Source: Herpetosiphonaceae bacterium (GTDB taxonomy: Bacteria > Chloroflexota > Chloroflexia > Chloroflexales > Herpetosiphonaceae). From it: a DNA stretch of 64,000 bases. This document shows, one piece after another, positions 16,453 through 25,984 of this stretch. The stretch's first letter is position 1; each line of letters starts with the position of its first letter. Under the pieces are notes generated by a model. It was not told the origin of the DNA, made no database searches, and saw nothing but the letters and a program-made list of their open reading frames with translations. The DNA is taken from the NCBI GenBank assembly GCA_026003835.1, contig BPHZ01000002.1, positions 248,001 to 312,000 on the forward strand, read 5' to 3'. Made by a program: the position numbers and the translations under genes.

Positions 16453-18840
16453 CTACCCAAGCCTGAACGTCAACGTCCGGGCTTTCCCATCGTCGTCGAG
16501 TGTGATCACAACACAGCGCTGCTCTTCGTCAAAGGATGCGTCCTCGTGATCGCGGGCAGCGTCGGGGCCGACGCCGTGGACTCGCAGCTGGAGCTTGCGT
16601 GCCGCTGGCGTGTAGCGCCCCTGGCGCCCGCCGATTTCGACGGTTAACTGCTCGGATTCGCGCCGGAGCTGGTAGTGAACGGTGGCGTATTCCCCCTGGA
16701 GATAGTTGAAGGTATGCCCATCGTCTTCATACAGCGTGAAGGAGCCATTGCCGGGGTAGAGGTCAAGGGTCAGCCGATCGACCGGACGCTCGCCGGTGTA
16801 GTTCATGTCCGGCCAGGAAGGGATAATTGCGCCCGCCCGGACAAACAGTGGGATCTTCTCCAGCGGAGCGTAGGCCAGCAGATGAGCTGGGCCGTCGATC
16901 AGGGAATCATCCCACCAGTCGTACCATTGGCCCTCGGGAAGGTAGACGTGACGGTGCTCGCGGCCCGGATGGTAGATCGGCGCGATCATCAAAAACGGCC
17001 CCAGCATCACCTGATCGTGAAGCTCGTAGGTCGCCGGATCGTCGGGGAAATGATAGAACAGCGGGCGCAGCAGTGGGCTGCCGCGCTGCGTCGCTTCCCA
17101 GAAGAGCGAGTACAGATAGGGCAGCATCCGGTAGCGTAGCCTGAGATAGCGGCGGCAGATCGACTCGACGCGCTCGCCAAAGACCCAGGGCTCGTGGCGC
17201 TCGGTGTGGATCGCTGAATGGCCGCGGCAGAACGGCATAAAGGCGCCATACTCCATCCAGCGGGCAAACAGCTCGGCTGTAGCGTTTCCTGTAAAGCCGC
17301 CGATATCGACGCCGACGAAAGGCACACCTGATAGCCCCATATTTATCAGTTGAGGCATAGCCATCTCCAGATGCTCCCACCACGAGCTGTTATCGCCCAT
17401 CCAACCGGCGCTCCAGCGCTGAAAGCCGGCGAAGCCTGAGCGGGTCAGGACGAACGGGCGCTGGTTGCCGAGGTGCCGGCACAGGCCCTCGTAGGATGCG
17501 CGGGCCATGGTGTAGCCGTAGAGGTTATGGACCTCGGCATGGGTCGTTTTTTCTCCCTCCGGTCCCTGGATCGCCTCCAGATTGATGGTGCCGACCTCGC
17601 CGCCGCCCTCGCTGAAGGGCTTACTGAAGACTGCCGGCTCGTTCATGTCGTTCCAGATACCGCTGACGCCTGCATCGATCAGCGTCTTTTGAAGATCTCC
17701 CCACCACTCGCGCACCTCCGGCCGCATATAATCCGGAAAGACTGCGGCATCCGGCCAGCAATACCCACAGAAGACCTCGCCGTCTGGCATACGGACAAAC
17801 ATGCCCCGCTCCATGCCCTCTTTATAGACATGGTACTTGGGGTCGATCTTCACGCCGGGGTCGATGATCGTTACCACCTTGAAGCCCTGCTTGCGCAGGT
17901 CGTCGATCAGCCGCTCCGGCTCCGGAAAGTGCTCCGAGTTCCAGGTGAAGACCCGGTACCCATCCATATAATCGATATCAAGGTGGATGACATCACAGGG
18001 AATATCCCTGCCACGAAACTCAGCCACCAGCTCGCGCACGATTTCGCTAGACCCATAGCTCCAGCGGCTCTGATGATAGCCGAGCGCCCAGATCGGCGGC
18101 AGCGGCATGGTACCAAGCAACTGCCCGATTTGTTTGCACACCTCAGCCGGCGTCGGCCCAAACAGAACATAGTAGTCCAGCTCGCCGCCCGCAGCCTCCA
18201 TCAGCCATGTACCGGGCCGCGTCTGCCCCATGTCGAAAGCGCTGCGCCAGGTATTGTTCAAGAAGATACCGTAGGCCAGCCCGTGGCGCAGCGCAAGAAA
18301 GACGGGTATTGCCATGTAGAGCGGGTCGGTGCCGGGGCCATGCTCTGTGGCGGGATCGGTGGCCCAGTTGATCACGCGGCGCGAGCGTTTGTCGAGCAGG
18401 CCGGTGCGCTCCCCGAAGCCATAAAAATGCTCGCCGGATTCGATGCGCTTGGCGCAGGAAACCCCACCTTGTTTGTCTGGGGCCTTGGTCCAACCCATAC
18501 CCTCAGAATCGGCGCAGAAACGCTGGCCCTGATGATCGGCGAATGAGATGCGGCATGGATCGCGCTGGATATACACCGAGAAGCGCCCGGTTTCTACTAC
18601 AAGCTCGCCGTCGATCTCGCGTACCTCAAAAGGCGTCTCTGGAAATGTCTCGTCCGGTGGGGTGACCGCCCAGGAACGGCGGGGGGCGAAGGTGCCCTCC
18701 GGCGCCAGGCGGACGCGCACGATCTGTGGGGATAGGATTGTAATAGCGACGGATGGGCCGCCGCATTCCAGGATGAGCGAGCGCCCCTCGCGACGCCAGG
18801 AGCGCACAGCGCCTAACCTGGTTGGGTGTTGATCACTCAT
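16453..18840 (-). CDS. glycoside hydrolase family 31 alpha-glucosidase
   Basis: A 795-residue GH31 enzyme, cytoplasmic by the lack of a signal peptide. The catalytic nucleophile motif is GIWNDMNEPAVF. Upstream are LPPIWALGYHQSRWSY and DVIHLDIDYMDGYR, and downstream VGVDIGGFTGN and CRGHSAIHT, all in GH31 order. Members cleave alpha-glucosides or alpha-xylosides from the non-reducing end. The start is well defined by GGAGGATACCG. Upstream lies a nested palindrome (18879-18925) that may be an operator. The neighbouring GT4, debranching-like and GH130 genes suggest intracellular oligosaccharide turnover. Confidence 0.95.
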   Translation of the reverse strand: MSDQHPTRLGAVRSWRREGRSLILECGGPSVAITILSPQIVRVRLAPEGTFAPRRSWAVTPPDETFPETPFEVREIDGELVVETGRFSVYIQRDPCRISFADHQGQRFCADSEGMGWTKAPDKQGGVSCAKRIESGEHFYGFGERTGLLDKRSRRVINWATDPATEHGPGTDPLYMAIPVFLALRHGLAYGIFLNNTWRSAFDMGQTRPGTWLMEAAGGELDYYVLFGPTPAEVCKQIGQLLGTMPLPPIWALGYHQSRWSYGSSEIVRELVAEFRGRDIPCDVIHLDIDYMDGYRVFTWNSEHFPEPERLIDDLRKQGFKVVTIIDPGVKIDPKYHVYKEGMERGMFVRMPDGEVFCGYCWPDAAVFPDYMRPEVREWWGDLQKTLIDAGVSGIWNDMNEPAVFSKPFSEGGGEVGTINLEAIQGPEGEKTTHAEVHNLYGYTMARASYEGLCRHLGNQRPFVLTRSGFAGFQRWSAGWMGDNSSWWEHLEMAMPQLINMGLSGVPFVGVDIGGFTGNATAELFARWMEYGAFMPFCRGHSAIHTERHEPWVFGERVESICRRYLRLRYRMLPYLYSLFWEATQRGSPLLRPLFYHFPDDPATYELHDQVMLGPFLMIAPIYHPGREHRHVYLPEGQWYDWWDDSLIDGPAHLLAYAPLEKIPLFVRAGAIIPSWPDMNYTGERPVDRLTLDLYPGNGSFTLYEDDGHTFNYLQGEYATVHYQLRRESEQLTVEIGGRQGRYTPAARKLQLRVHGVGPDAARDHEDASFDEEQRCVVITLDDDGKARTLTFRLG

Positions 18841-18878
18841 CGGTATCCTCCGTGTACAGTTGATAGTTGATGATACCG

Positions 18879-18925
18879 TTTATCGTATGACGTGTGTCAT
18901 ACATAAGCAGACGTATGACGATAAA
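18879..18925 (-). promoter_or_regulatory. nested inverted repeats upstream of GH31 gene
   Basis: The inner repeat is GTATGAC (18885-18891) / GTCATAC (18896-18902) with a 4-bp spacer. The outer arms are TTTATCGT (18879-18886) / ACGATAAA (18918-18925). A further GTATGAC copy lies at 18913-18919. It sits 39 bp before the GH31 start and 9 bp after the membrane-protein stop, where an operator or leader hairpin would be expected. Confidence 0.5.
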
Positions 18926-18933
18926 AGCTGCTC

Positions 18934-19590
18934 TTAATCTTCTGCCAGCGATTCCTCGACAATGGGAGGATACGTCAGGGTCGTCGCCCAGAGCGCTAGC
19001 AGGCCGGGGAGCAAGAAAAGCAAAAGCGGCAGCACCAGCGCGATTGCTATCAGCAGCGGCACGCCGAGCCAGACGGTGAGGGTGGTGAATGGACGCGCGG
19101 CGACGAACAGAAAGGCGATACGTACGACTGCGCGGATTCCCGGCCAGTCGAGCGCTACCGCGATAGCAAAGCTGTAGAAGCCGATAGAGAGCCAGAGGAT
19201 CAGCAGCAGCATCCACAGCGGCTGGAGCAGCGCCAGCGTCTCGGTAGCACCGTAGAACTGAATATTGAACAGCAGTAAAACCAACCCGACCAGCCCGCTG
19301 AGGAACAACAGCGGCCCCCAGGGGAGCGCTGCGCGCAGCGCCGGTAAGAGGTCGGAAAATGCCGGCGCAGGCTGGTTCTGCGCCTGGCGCGCGATCTGGT
19401 AGATCGTGGCGACGACGACACCCGGTAGGATAACTGTGGGCAGCGTCAGGTATAGAAGCGCACCCAGGATCGTAAAAAGGAAAAAGTTGTCATAAAGTTG
19501 CCGAAGTGCCCTTTTGAGCGCTCGCAACGCCCCCAGCGGCGACTTTGGCGGGGCGACAAGGACGTATTCTTCCGGGCCTGCGTTGCTCAT
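18934..19590 (-). CDS. hypothetical integral membrane protein
   Basis: A 218-residue protein with five to six hydrophobic helices (for example FFLFTILGALLYLTLP and WMLLLILWLSIGFYSF) and a short acidic tail. Topology and spacing recall the YesL/DUF624 family, which often neighbours sugar ABC transporters and glycosidases. I cannot confirm membership from motifs. It precedes the GH31 gene on the same strand with 93 bp between. Its start has only a weak ribosome-binding site (AAGGAACACC). Confidence 0.7.
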   Translation of the reverse strand: MSNAGPEEYVLVAPPKSPLGALRALKRALRQLYDNFFLFTILGALLYLTLPTVILPGVVVATIYQIARQAQNQPAPAFSDLLPALRAALPWGPLLFLSGLVGLVLLLFNIQFYGATETLALLQPLWMLLLILWLSIGFYSFAIAVALDWPGIRAVVRIAFLFVAARPFTTLTVWLGVPLLIAIALVLPLLLFLLPGLLALWATTLTYPPIVEESLAED

Positions 19591-19605
19591 GGTGTTCCTT
19601 ACCCG

Positions 19606-19946
19606 TTAGAAAACATCGACATGCTGCGCATTCATTCGACTCAGGACACTCTTTACATCGGAGGTGCTTTGCTCGCCGGCCTGCACGACGATCAGCGTTG
19701 TATCACGTCGCACGAGTTGGGTATAGCGCTCGGCTGGCTCCTGCGGAATACCCAGCTCGACCAACTTCATAGCAATATCGGCCTCTTCTTTGCCAGCCCC
19801 TGCGATCGCTTCGCCCTGGCCCAATCCATCGGTCGCTTGCTGCCTACAAATTTAATCTGCTCCCAGTCGACACCGCGGCTGGTCAGATCCGTAGCAGTGC
19901 GATAAGCCGCATCCTGGGTCTCAAAAGCTCCCACAACAGTCGCCAT
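19606..19946 (-). pseudogene. frameshifted general stress protein (YflT/17M-like domain)
   Basis: The N-terminal part MATVVGAFETQDAAYRTA up to KFVGS reads from the ATG at 19946, with AAAGGAGCAGAAGG upstream. The C-terminal part (EADIAMKLVELGIPQEPAER to VLSRMNAQHVDVF) is in another frame ending at 19606. The join lies near 19830-19840, where a one-base change would give one continuous domain of about 110 residues, the normal length of this family. As it stands, the first frame ends after about 60 residues. A sequencing error would be an alternative explanation. Confidence 0.7.
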
Positions 19947-20101
19947 TCCTTCTGCTCCTTTCCTCTGCTCCCGGAGCCATAGCCGGTGGGGTTCCTCATT
20001 GAACACTCGGCTAGCAAAGGTTATGCCACACCAGCGCGGATCGACACGGTGGGTAGAGCCGGGCAGAGGTGTGTGGAATGGCATCTGAGGTTGTATCGAG
20101 C

Positions 20102-20131
20102 TTGTCCTTCAAGTCGTTCGTGCCGTATTAT
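20102..20131 (+). promoter_or_regulatory. candidate promoter for debranching-like gene
   Basis: TTGTCC at 20102-20107 and TATTAT at 20126-20131 are 18 bp apart, with the gene start at 20180. This gives a leader of about 40 nt. Assigned by eye. Confidence 0.45.
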
Positions 20132-20179
20132 AGCAGAGAGGAGAGCTACTGTGCAGGATCATATCGGTTGGAGGCCGCA

Positions 20180-22369
20180 ATGCTAGAATCAGGAGAAACG
20201 CATCTCAAAGATCGAATGAGTGTCTCGCCGGAGGAGCTCACCATCAACCACGGCGCCACCTTCGTTATCAGCAATCGATCGACACAAATCCGCGAGGGCG
20301 GCGCTCGTGGCATCTATTTTAGCGATACGCGGTTTATTTCTCACTACCGCTACCGTTTCGACCGCCAATCCCCAGTGCTCCTGTCAGCCGGGCGTGTGGA
20401 TTACTACTCCAGCCTGGCGCATTTTACGAACCCGCTCCTTATCCGCGATAACGGCAACCTGCCGCCGAATCAGGTTCGTTTGCGTGTGGCCCGGCAGCTT
20501 GAGCGCGGCCGGGTGTTTGAGGACATTCGAGTAACCAACTATGCGCTTGAGCCTATCTCGCTCGCTCTCGTGGTTGAGATTAAATCGGATTTTGCTGATA
20601 TCTTTGAGGTACGCGGCATCGAAGTTCCGGTCCGTGGCACGATCGAAACAGTCTGGGATCCGGAAGCGCTGGCGCTGACCAATACCTACCGTAACGGAGA
20701 GTTCTTCGCACAGCTGCGCTACCAGGTTGCGCCGGGTGCAATACGGCCCTCCTACGCCAACGGCGAGCTGGTCTTTCCCATCAGCCTGGCCCCCAAAGAT
20801 TCCATAACGCTGGCGGTGACGATGACAATGAGTGTCGGCGAGCCGGCGCCGCGAGTCGAGCGTGAGCCGCTCGACCTGCGCTCCGGGCAGTTGCACTCGG
20901 ACCACCTGCATCTACGCTGGCACCAGCTGACGACAGCGATCTCGACGGAGGCACCTGATGTGCAACGTATTATTGAGGGCGCCGGCGAAGATCTGGCAGC
21001 CGTGCGCCTCTACCTGCCGGAGCTGCCGCAGGATATCTGGATGCCTGCTGCCGGCGTGCCGTGGTTCGTCACGATCTTTGGGCGCGACAGCGAGATAACC
21101 GCCTTGCAGACGCTGATGCTCTATCCCGGCTTTGCCAGGGCAGTCTTGCACATCCTTGCGCGCTATCAGGGGCGGGAGCATGACGAGTGGCGCCTTGAGG
21201 AGCCGGGCAAGATCATGCATGAGCTTCGTTTCGGCCAGCTTGCCGCTCTGCGCCGGATCCCGCACACGCCATACTACGGCACCGTCGACGCCACGCCGCT
21301 GTTTATCATCCTGCTCTCGGAGGTCTGGCGCTGGACCGCTGACAGCGATCTGGTGCGGCACTACCTGCCGCATGCCCGCGCCGCGCTGGAGTGGATCGAT
21401 ACCTATGGCGATCACGACGGCGATGGGTTTTATGATTACTGGCGCTTTGTGCCGCATGGCCTCAAGAATCAAGGCTGGAAAGACTCCGGGAATGCGATCG
21501 TCTATGAGGATGGGAGCCAGGTGCCCAATCCCATCGCCATGGTCGAGTTTCAAGGCTATGTCTACGACGCGAAGTTGCGCCTGGCGGAACTGGAGGAGTC
21601 CTTTGGCGATCAGCAGCAGGCACAGGCACTGCGCTCCGCCGCCGCCGAGCTACAGGAGCGCTTCCACGAAACGTTTTGGATGGAAGATGAAGGCTTTTTT
21701 GCTCTGGGTATCGGACCCGGCGGACGCCTGATCCGCTCGATCTCCTCTAATCCCGGCCACTGCCTCTGGTCGGGGATTGTGCGCCCGGAGCTTGCTGGCC
21801 GGGTTGTGGCGCGGCTTCTGGCCGATGATCTCTCCTGCGGCTGGGGGATCCGCACGCTCAGCAGCCTCAACCCTGCCTTCAATCCGATTGACTACCAGCT
21901 GGGCGCGGTCTGGCCGCATGATAATGCGATCATCGCCCTCGGCTGCAAGCGCTATGGCTTCAGCGACGCAGCCAATGCAATCGCCAGGGCCATCTTTGAT
22001 ACTGCCAGCTTCTTCCAGGGGCACCGCCTCCCAGAGCTGTACGGCGGTTTCCAGCGCACATCGCACAGTATTCCTGTCCTTTATACCGCCGCCAATATCC
22101 CGCAGGCCTGGGCGGCGGGCAGCGTCTTTCAGCTCTTACAGGCCATCCTCGGCCTTGAGGCTGACGCACCCCATGGGCGACTGAATCTGAATCCGACGCT
22201 GCCTGATTGGTTGCCTGGCCTTTCGATTAAGAACCTGGCGATAGGAGACTCACGCTTTGATCTGGAGGTCGTACGCCGTGACAACGCCGCGCCTGAGATC
22301 AGGCTGAACCGCCGCCACGGGACGATCAGCGTTTACTACAACGGCCGCCCGCTTCCAGAAGGGAGCTGA
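20180..22369 (+). CDS. glycogen debranching enzyme-like amylo-alpha-1,6-glucosidase family protein
   Basis: A 729-residue protein with two parts. Residues of about 15-230 form the N-terminal GDE_N_bis-type beta domain (NHGATFVISN, YFSDTRFISHYRY). The rest is an (alpha/alpha)6 catalytic domain related to GH15/GH133 (FVTIFGRDSEIT, LEWIDTYGDHDGDGFYDY, YQLGAVWPHDNAIIALG). Such proteins are annotated as glycogen debranching enzymes, but the two-domain bacterial type often acts on other glucosides or is uncharacterised. The start at 20180 was chosen for GGAGGCCGCA just upstream; the longer frame from 20069 overlaps the promoter. Confidence 0.85.
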   Translation: MLESGETHLKDRMSVSPEELTINHGATFVISNRSTQIREGGARGIYFSDTRFISHYRYRFDRQSPVLLSAGRVDYYSSLAHFTNPLLIRDNGNLPPNQVRLRVARQLERGRVFEDIRVTNYALEPISLALVVEIKSDFADIFEVRGIEVPVRGTIETVWDPEALALTNTYRNGEFFAQLRYQVAPGAIRPSYANGELVFPISLAPKDSITLAVTMTMSVGEPAPRVEREPLDLRSGQLHSDHLHLRWHQLTTAISTEAPDVQRIIEGAGEDLAAVRLYLPELPQDIWMPAAGVPWFVTIFGRDSEITALQTLMLYPGFARAVLHILARYQGREHDEWRLEEPGKIMHELRFGQLAALRRIPHTPYYGTVDATPLFIILLSEVWRWTADSDLVRHYLPHARAALEWIDTYGDHDGDGFYDYWRFVPHGLKNQGWKDSGNAIVYEDGSQVPNPIAMVEFQGYVYDAKLRLAELEESFGDQQQAQALRSAAAELQERFHETFWMEDEGFFALGIGPGGRLIRSISSNPGHCLWSGIVRPELAGRVVARLLADDLSCGWGIRTLSSLNPAFNPIDYQLGAVWPHDNAIIALGCKRYGFSDAANAIARAIFDTASFFQGHRLPELYGGFQRTSHSIPVLYTAANIPQAWAAGSVFQLLQAILGLEADAPHGRLNLNPTLPDWLPGLSIKNLAIGDSRFDLEVVRRDNAAPEIRLNRRHGTISVYYNGRPLPEGS

Positions 22370-22389
22370 TAAACGTTTTTAAAAGGTGT

Positions 22390-22422
22390 AGGCACACGGG
22401 GCAAAGCCTGCCTCGTGTGCCT
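22390..22422. terminator. hairpin between convergent genes
   Basis: AGGCACACG (22390-22398) / CGTGTGCCT (22414-22422) form a perfect 9-bp stem with a partly paired 15-nt loop, followed by GTTTG. It lies 21 bp after the debranching-like stop and 33 bp before the GH130 stop on the other strand, consistent with a bidirectional terminator. Confidence 0.7.
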
Positions 22423-22454
22423 GTTTGAGCCTGAAAAATGTGCAGGAGCAGCGC

Positions 22455-23381
<927 letters not shown>

Positions 23382-23428
23382 AGCGTCCTCCATCATTGCA
23401 TACATTTTCTATGCTAAATAAGATCGGC

Positions 23429-23455
23429 TGTCACAAAACATGATGCTCGCTCGTC
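23429..23455 (+). promoter_or_regulatory. ECF41-type promoter
   Basis: TGTCACA at 23429-23435, a 16-bp spacer, then CGTC at 23452-23455. This matches the -35 TGTCACA / -10 CGTC pattern reported for ECF41 sigma factors. It lies about 55 bp before the epimerase-like gene, which is two genes upstream of an ECF41 sigma factor on the same strand. Confidence 0.75.
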
Positions 23456-23508
23456 CTCTTTTCAACATGATCCTGATCGTCGAGTAATCTCTTATCAGCG
23501 AGGGCGCT

Positions 23509-24363
23509 ATGAATGGTAACACAGCGCAAATGAGCGAGCGCAACATGCGGGTTCTGGTGACAGGCGGCACAGGGGTGCTGGGGCGTCAGGTTGTTTCCCG
23601 GCTTGCCGCAGCGGGGTATCGGGTGCGAGTGATGAGCAGGCGCGCGCCAAGACCAGGAGAAGCGCGTGACCTTGAATGGGCCAGGGCCGACATGGAGAGC
23701 GGCGCCGGTCTCGCCGAGGCGGTCGCCGGCGTCAACGTTATCGTGCATGCGGCCAGCGGTCCATTTCGCGCTCGCCGCGTCGATGTAGAGGGCACGGCAC
23801 GGCTGCTCGATCTGGCGCGCGCCGCCGGCGTGGACCACATTGTCTACGTATCGATTGTAGGCATCGACAACCACCCATACCCTTATTTTCGCCATAAACT
23901 GGCGACTGAGGCGGTTGTGCGGCAGGGCGGCGTGCCCTGGTCGATTGTGCGCATCGTTCAGTTCCACGCTTTCATCGATCTGCTGCTTCGGGGAGCGGCA
24001 AAGCTGCCCCTGCCCATCGTGCTCCTGCCGACGGATTTTCCCTTCCAGCCTATCGACGAAGGCGAGGCCGCGCAGAGCCTGATCGAGCAGGTGGCGGAGG
24101 GTCCCAGCGGTGGTATTCGTGACGTTGCTGGGCCACAAGTGCTTACGACACGAGAGATCGCGCGGCTTTGGTTGGCGGCGCGCGGCCAGCGGCGGCGCAT
24201 CCTGCATCTGCCGCTGCCGGGCAAGATCGCCGCCGCCTATCGTCGCGGCGACTGTATAGCGCCGCAGCATAGCTATGGTACGATCACATGGGCTGAGTGG
24301 CTGGAGCGGGTCTATAGCCGGAACCCGGCAGCGGTGCAGTATACGCCGTATCTGCGCCGCTAG
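23509..24363 (+). CDS. NAD(P)-binding epimerase / NmrA-like atypical SDR
   Basis: A 284-residue Rossmann protein. The cofactor loop is VTGGTGVLGRQVVSRL after a basic N-terminus. The usual YxxxK pair is replaced by YPYFRHKLATEAVV, as in atypical SDR/NmrA-type proteins, and GPQVLTTREIARL sits near the C-terminus. Substrate unknown. Epimerases and oxidoreductases of this type are the standard partners and targets of ECF41 sigma factors. Here an ECF41-like promoter lies upstream and an ECF41 gene downstream. Several nearby starts are possible (23509, 23530 or 23545). Confidence 0.85.
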   Translation: MNGNTAQMSERNMRVLVTGGTGVLGRQVVSRLAAAGYRVRVMSRRAPRPGEARDLEWARADMESGAGLAEAVAGVNVIVHAASGPFRARRVDVEGTARLLDLARAAGVDHIVYVSIVGIDNHPYPYFRHKLATEAVVRQGGVPWSIVRIVQFHAFIDLLLRGAAKLPLPIVLLPTDFPFQPIDEGEAAQSLIEQVAEGPSGGIRDVAGPQVLTTREIARLWLAARGQRRRILHLPLPGKIAAAYRRGDCIAPQHSYGTITWAEWLERVYSRNPAAVQYTPYLRR

Positions 24364-24545
24364 TGGACCACCACTGGAAGGGTGATGAGGAACAGGGGGA
24401 GCTGGAGGGGCGCAGCCCCTCCAAACCACTCATCAATGGCTGTGTGGCCGACCACGAGATCAAGGAGCATAAACAGGGGGAGCTGGAGGGGCGCAGCCCC
24501 GCCAAACCACCCCATCAATGGCTGTGTGGCCGACCACGAGATCAG
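24364..24545. repeat. two tandem ~81-bp units of the palindromic repeat family
   Basis: The cores are GGAGCTGGAGGGGCGCAG with CCCCTCC (first) or CCCCGCC (second), each followed by AAACCAC and then ATCAATGGCTGTGTGGCCGACCAC. The block begins immediately after the stop codon of the epimerase-like gene (TAG 24361-24363). It ends at the ribosome-binding site of the next gene, so it lies inside the proposed ECF41 operon. Confidence 0.95.
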
Positions 24546-24559
24546 GGAGGATAAACAGA

Positions 24560-24973
24560 ATGATAGCAACACGATCAGGCGCACGCGCCATCCGTGGTTT
24601 GCTTGCGCAGGCGATCGTCCTGCTGGCGAGCATGTATCATCTGGCCGTCGGCGCGGCGCTGCTAGGCTCGCCCACCTGGTTCTATGAGACGATCGGCCCT
24701 TTCCCGCCCTTCAACCGCCATTATCTTGGCGATCTCGGCAGCGCCTTCTTTGCCCTGGGCATCGGCCTGCTGTTTGCCGCTCGCGCTCCCCGGCGTCAGC
24801 CTGGCATTGTCGGTGTCGCTGCTGTTGCCGGCCTGCTCCACGCCGCTAATCATGCCTACGACGCCCTGATCGCTGGCGCGCCGCTGGCTGAGTGGCTTGC
24901 TGAACCACTGCCGCTGGCGCTGATCGCGGTGCTGCTTGCGTTGGCATACCTTGAGCTACGACGAACCGGGTAG
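24560..24973 (+). CDS. hypothetical four-helix membrane protein
   Basis: A 137-residue protein with four hydrophobic helices (for example LLAQAIVLLASMYHLAVGAALLG begins the first). A polar loop, TIGPFPPFNRHYLGDLG, follows the first helix. I do not recognise a named family. The start at 24560 follows GGGAGG. It lies 39 bp before the sigma-factor gene and belongs with the ECF41 module by position. Confidence 0.75.
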   Translation: MIATRSGARAIRGLLAQAIVLLASMYHLAVGAALLGSPTWFYETIGPFPPFNRHYLGDLGSAFFALGIGLLFAARAPRRQPGIVGVAAVAGLLHAANHAYDALIAGAPLAEWLAEPLPLALIAVLLALAYLELRRTG

Positions 24974-25012
24974 TCCTTGCCTTCTTGCCTCCTGATACAG
25001 AAGGAGCGTTCG

Positions 25013-25882
25013 ATGCCACAGCTTGAGGAGTTCAATCGCCATCGCCCACTGCTCTTCTCGATCGCCTACAGAATGTTGGGGAGCGTTATGGATGCCGAGG
25101 ATATCGTGCAGGAGGCGTTTCTGCGCTGGCAGTCGGCGGCTGAGGACGAGATTCAATCTCCCAAAGCCTACCTTTCGACGATTGTGACTCGTCTGTGTAT
25201 CGATCAACTCCGCTCCGCGAAGGCACAGCGCGAACAGTATATCGGCATCTGGCTGCCGGAGCCACTCGTGGACAGGCAGCCGGATGCCGGCGAGCAGGTT
25301 GTGTTGAGCGAGTCGCTCTCGCTGGCTTTTCTGGTGCTGCTGGAACAGCTCACGCCGCTGGAGCGCGCTGTTTTTCTGCTGCGCGAAGTTTTCGACTACG
25401 ATTACGCCGAGATTGCGAGGATCGTCGGGCGCAGCGAGGCCGCTTGCCGCCAGCTTCTGCACCGCGCCAGACAGCGTATTACCGACGGCCGGCCGCGCTT
25501 CACAGCGACACAGGAGCAACAGCGGCGTGTGACGGCGCTGTTTTTCCAGGCGTGCGCCAGCGGCGATATGCAAGGACTCCTTACGCTCCTGGCCGAGGAT
25601 ATCACCGTCTGGTCCGACAGTGGTGGTCTGGTGCCCGCAGCGCGCCGGCCGGTCCGGGGGTGCCACAATGTCGCGCGCTTCCTGCTGGGGCTCGCGCGCC
25701 ATGCCCCCGCCGATCTTGCCATTGTGCCGGCGCAGATCAATGGTCAGGCCGGTTTTATCACCTACATCGGCGGGCGCCCGCAAAGCGTCGTAGCGCTGGA
25801 GATTGCCGGCGAGCGTATCCAGGCGATTCGTATCGTTGTCAACCCCGAGAAGCTGCGCGCAGTCCCGGCGCTGGGCGGATGA
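25013..25882 (+). CDS. sigJ: ECF41-type RNA polymerase sigma factor (SigJ-like) with SnoaL-like C-terminal domain
   Basis: A 289-residue sigma factor. Region 2 has LLFSIAYRMLGSVMDAEDIV and QEAFLRWQ. Region 4 has LTPLERAVFLLREVFDYDY and IVGRSEAACRQLLHRARQR. A C-terminal NTF2/SnoaL-like extension of about 110 residues follows, starting at FFQACASGDMQGLLTLL, with the linker motif SDSGGLVPAARRPVRG that resembles the DGGG motif of ECF41. In ECF41 the extension controls activity instead of an anti-sigma factor. An ECF41-type promoter precedes the epimerase-like gene two genes upstream, suggesting autoregulation of the whole group. Confidence 0.93.
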   Translation: MPQLEEFNRHRPLLFSIAYRMLGSVMDAEDIVQEAFLRWQSAAEDEIQSPKAYLSTIVTRLCIDQLRSAKAQREQYIGIWLPEPLVDRQPDAGEQVVLSESLSLAFLVLLEQLTPLERAVFLLREVFDYDYAEIARIVGRSEAACRQLLHRARQRITDGRPRFTATQEQQRRVTALFFQACASGDMQGLLTLLAEDITVWSDSGGLVPAARRPVRGCHNVARFLLGLARHAPADLAIVPAQINGQAGFITYIGGRPQSVVALEIAGERIQAIRIVVNPEKLRAVPALGG

Positions 25883-25984
25883 TGCCCTGCTGTTGAAACC
25901 AGCGCTGGCGCTCCTGCACGCGGGTAACCGCGCCAGCAGCGTGCGCGGCTGCTGTCGGCTTGAGGCCCCTTCGCTTGGGCAATG

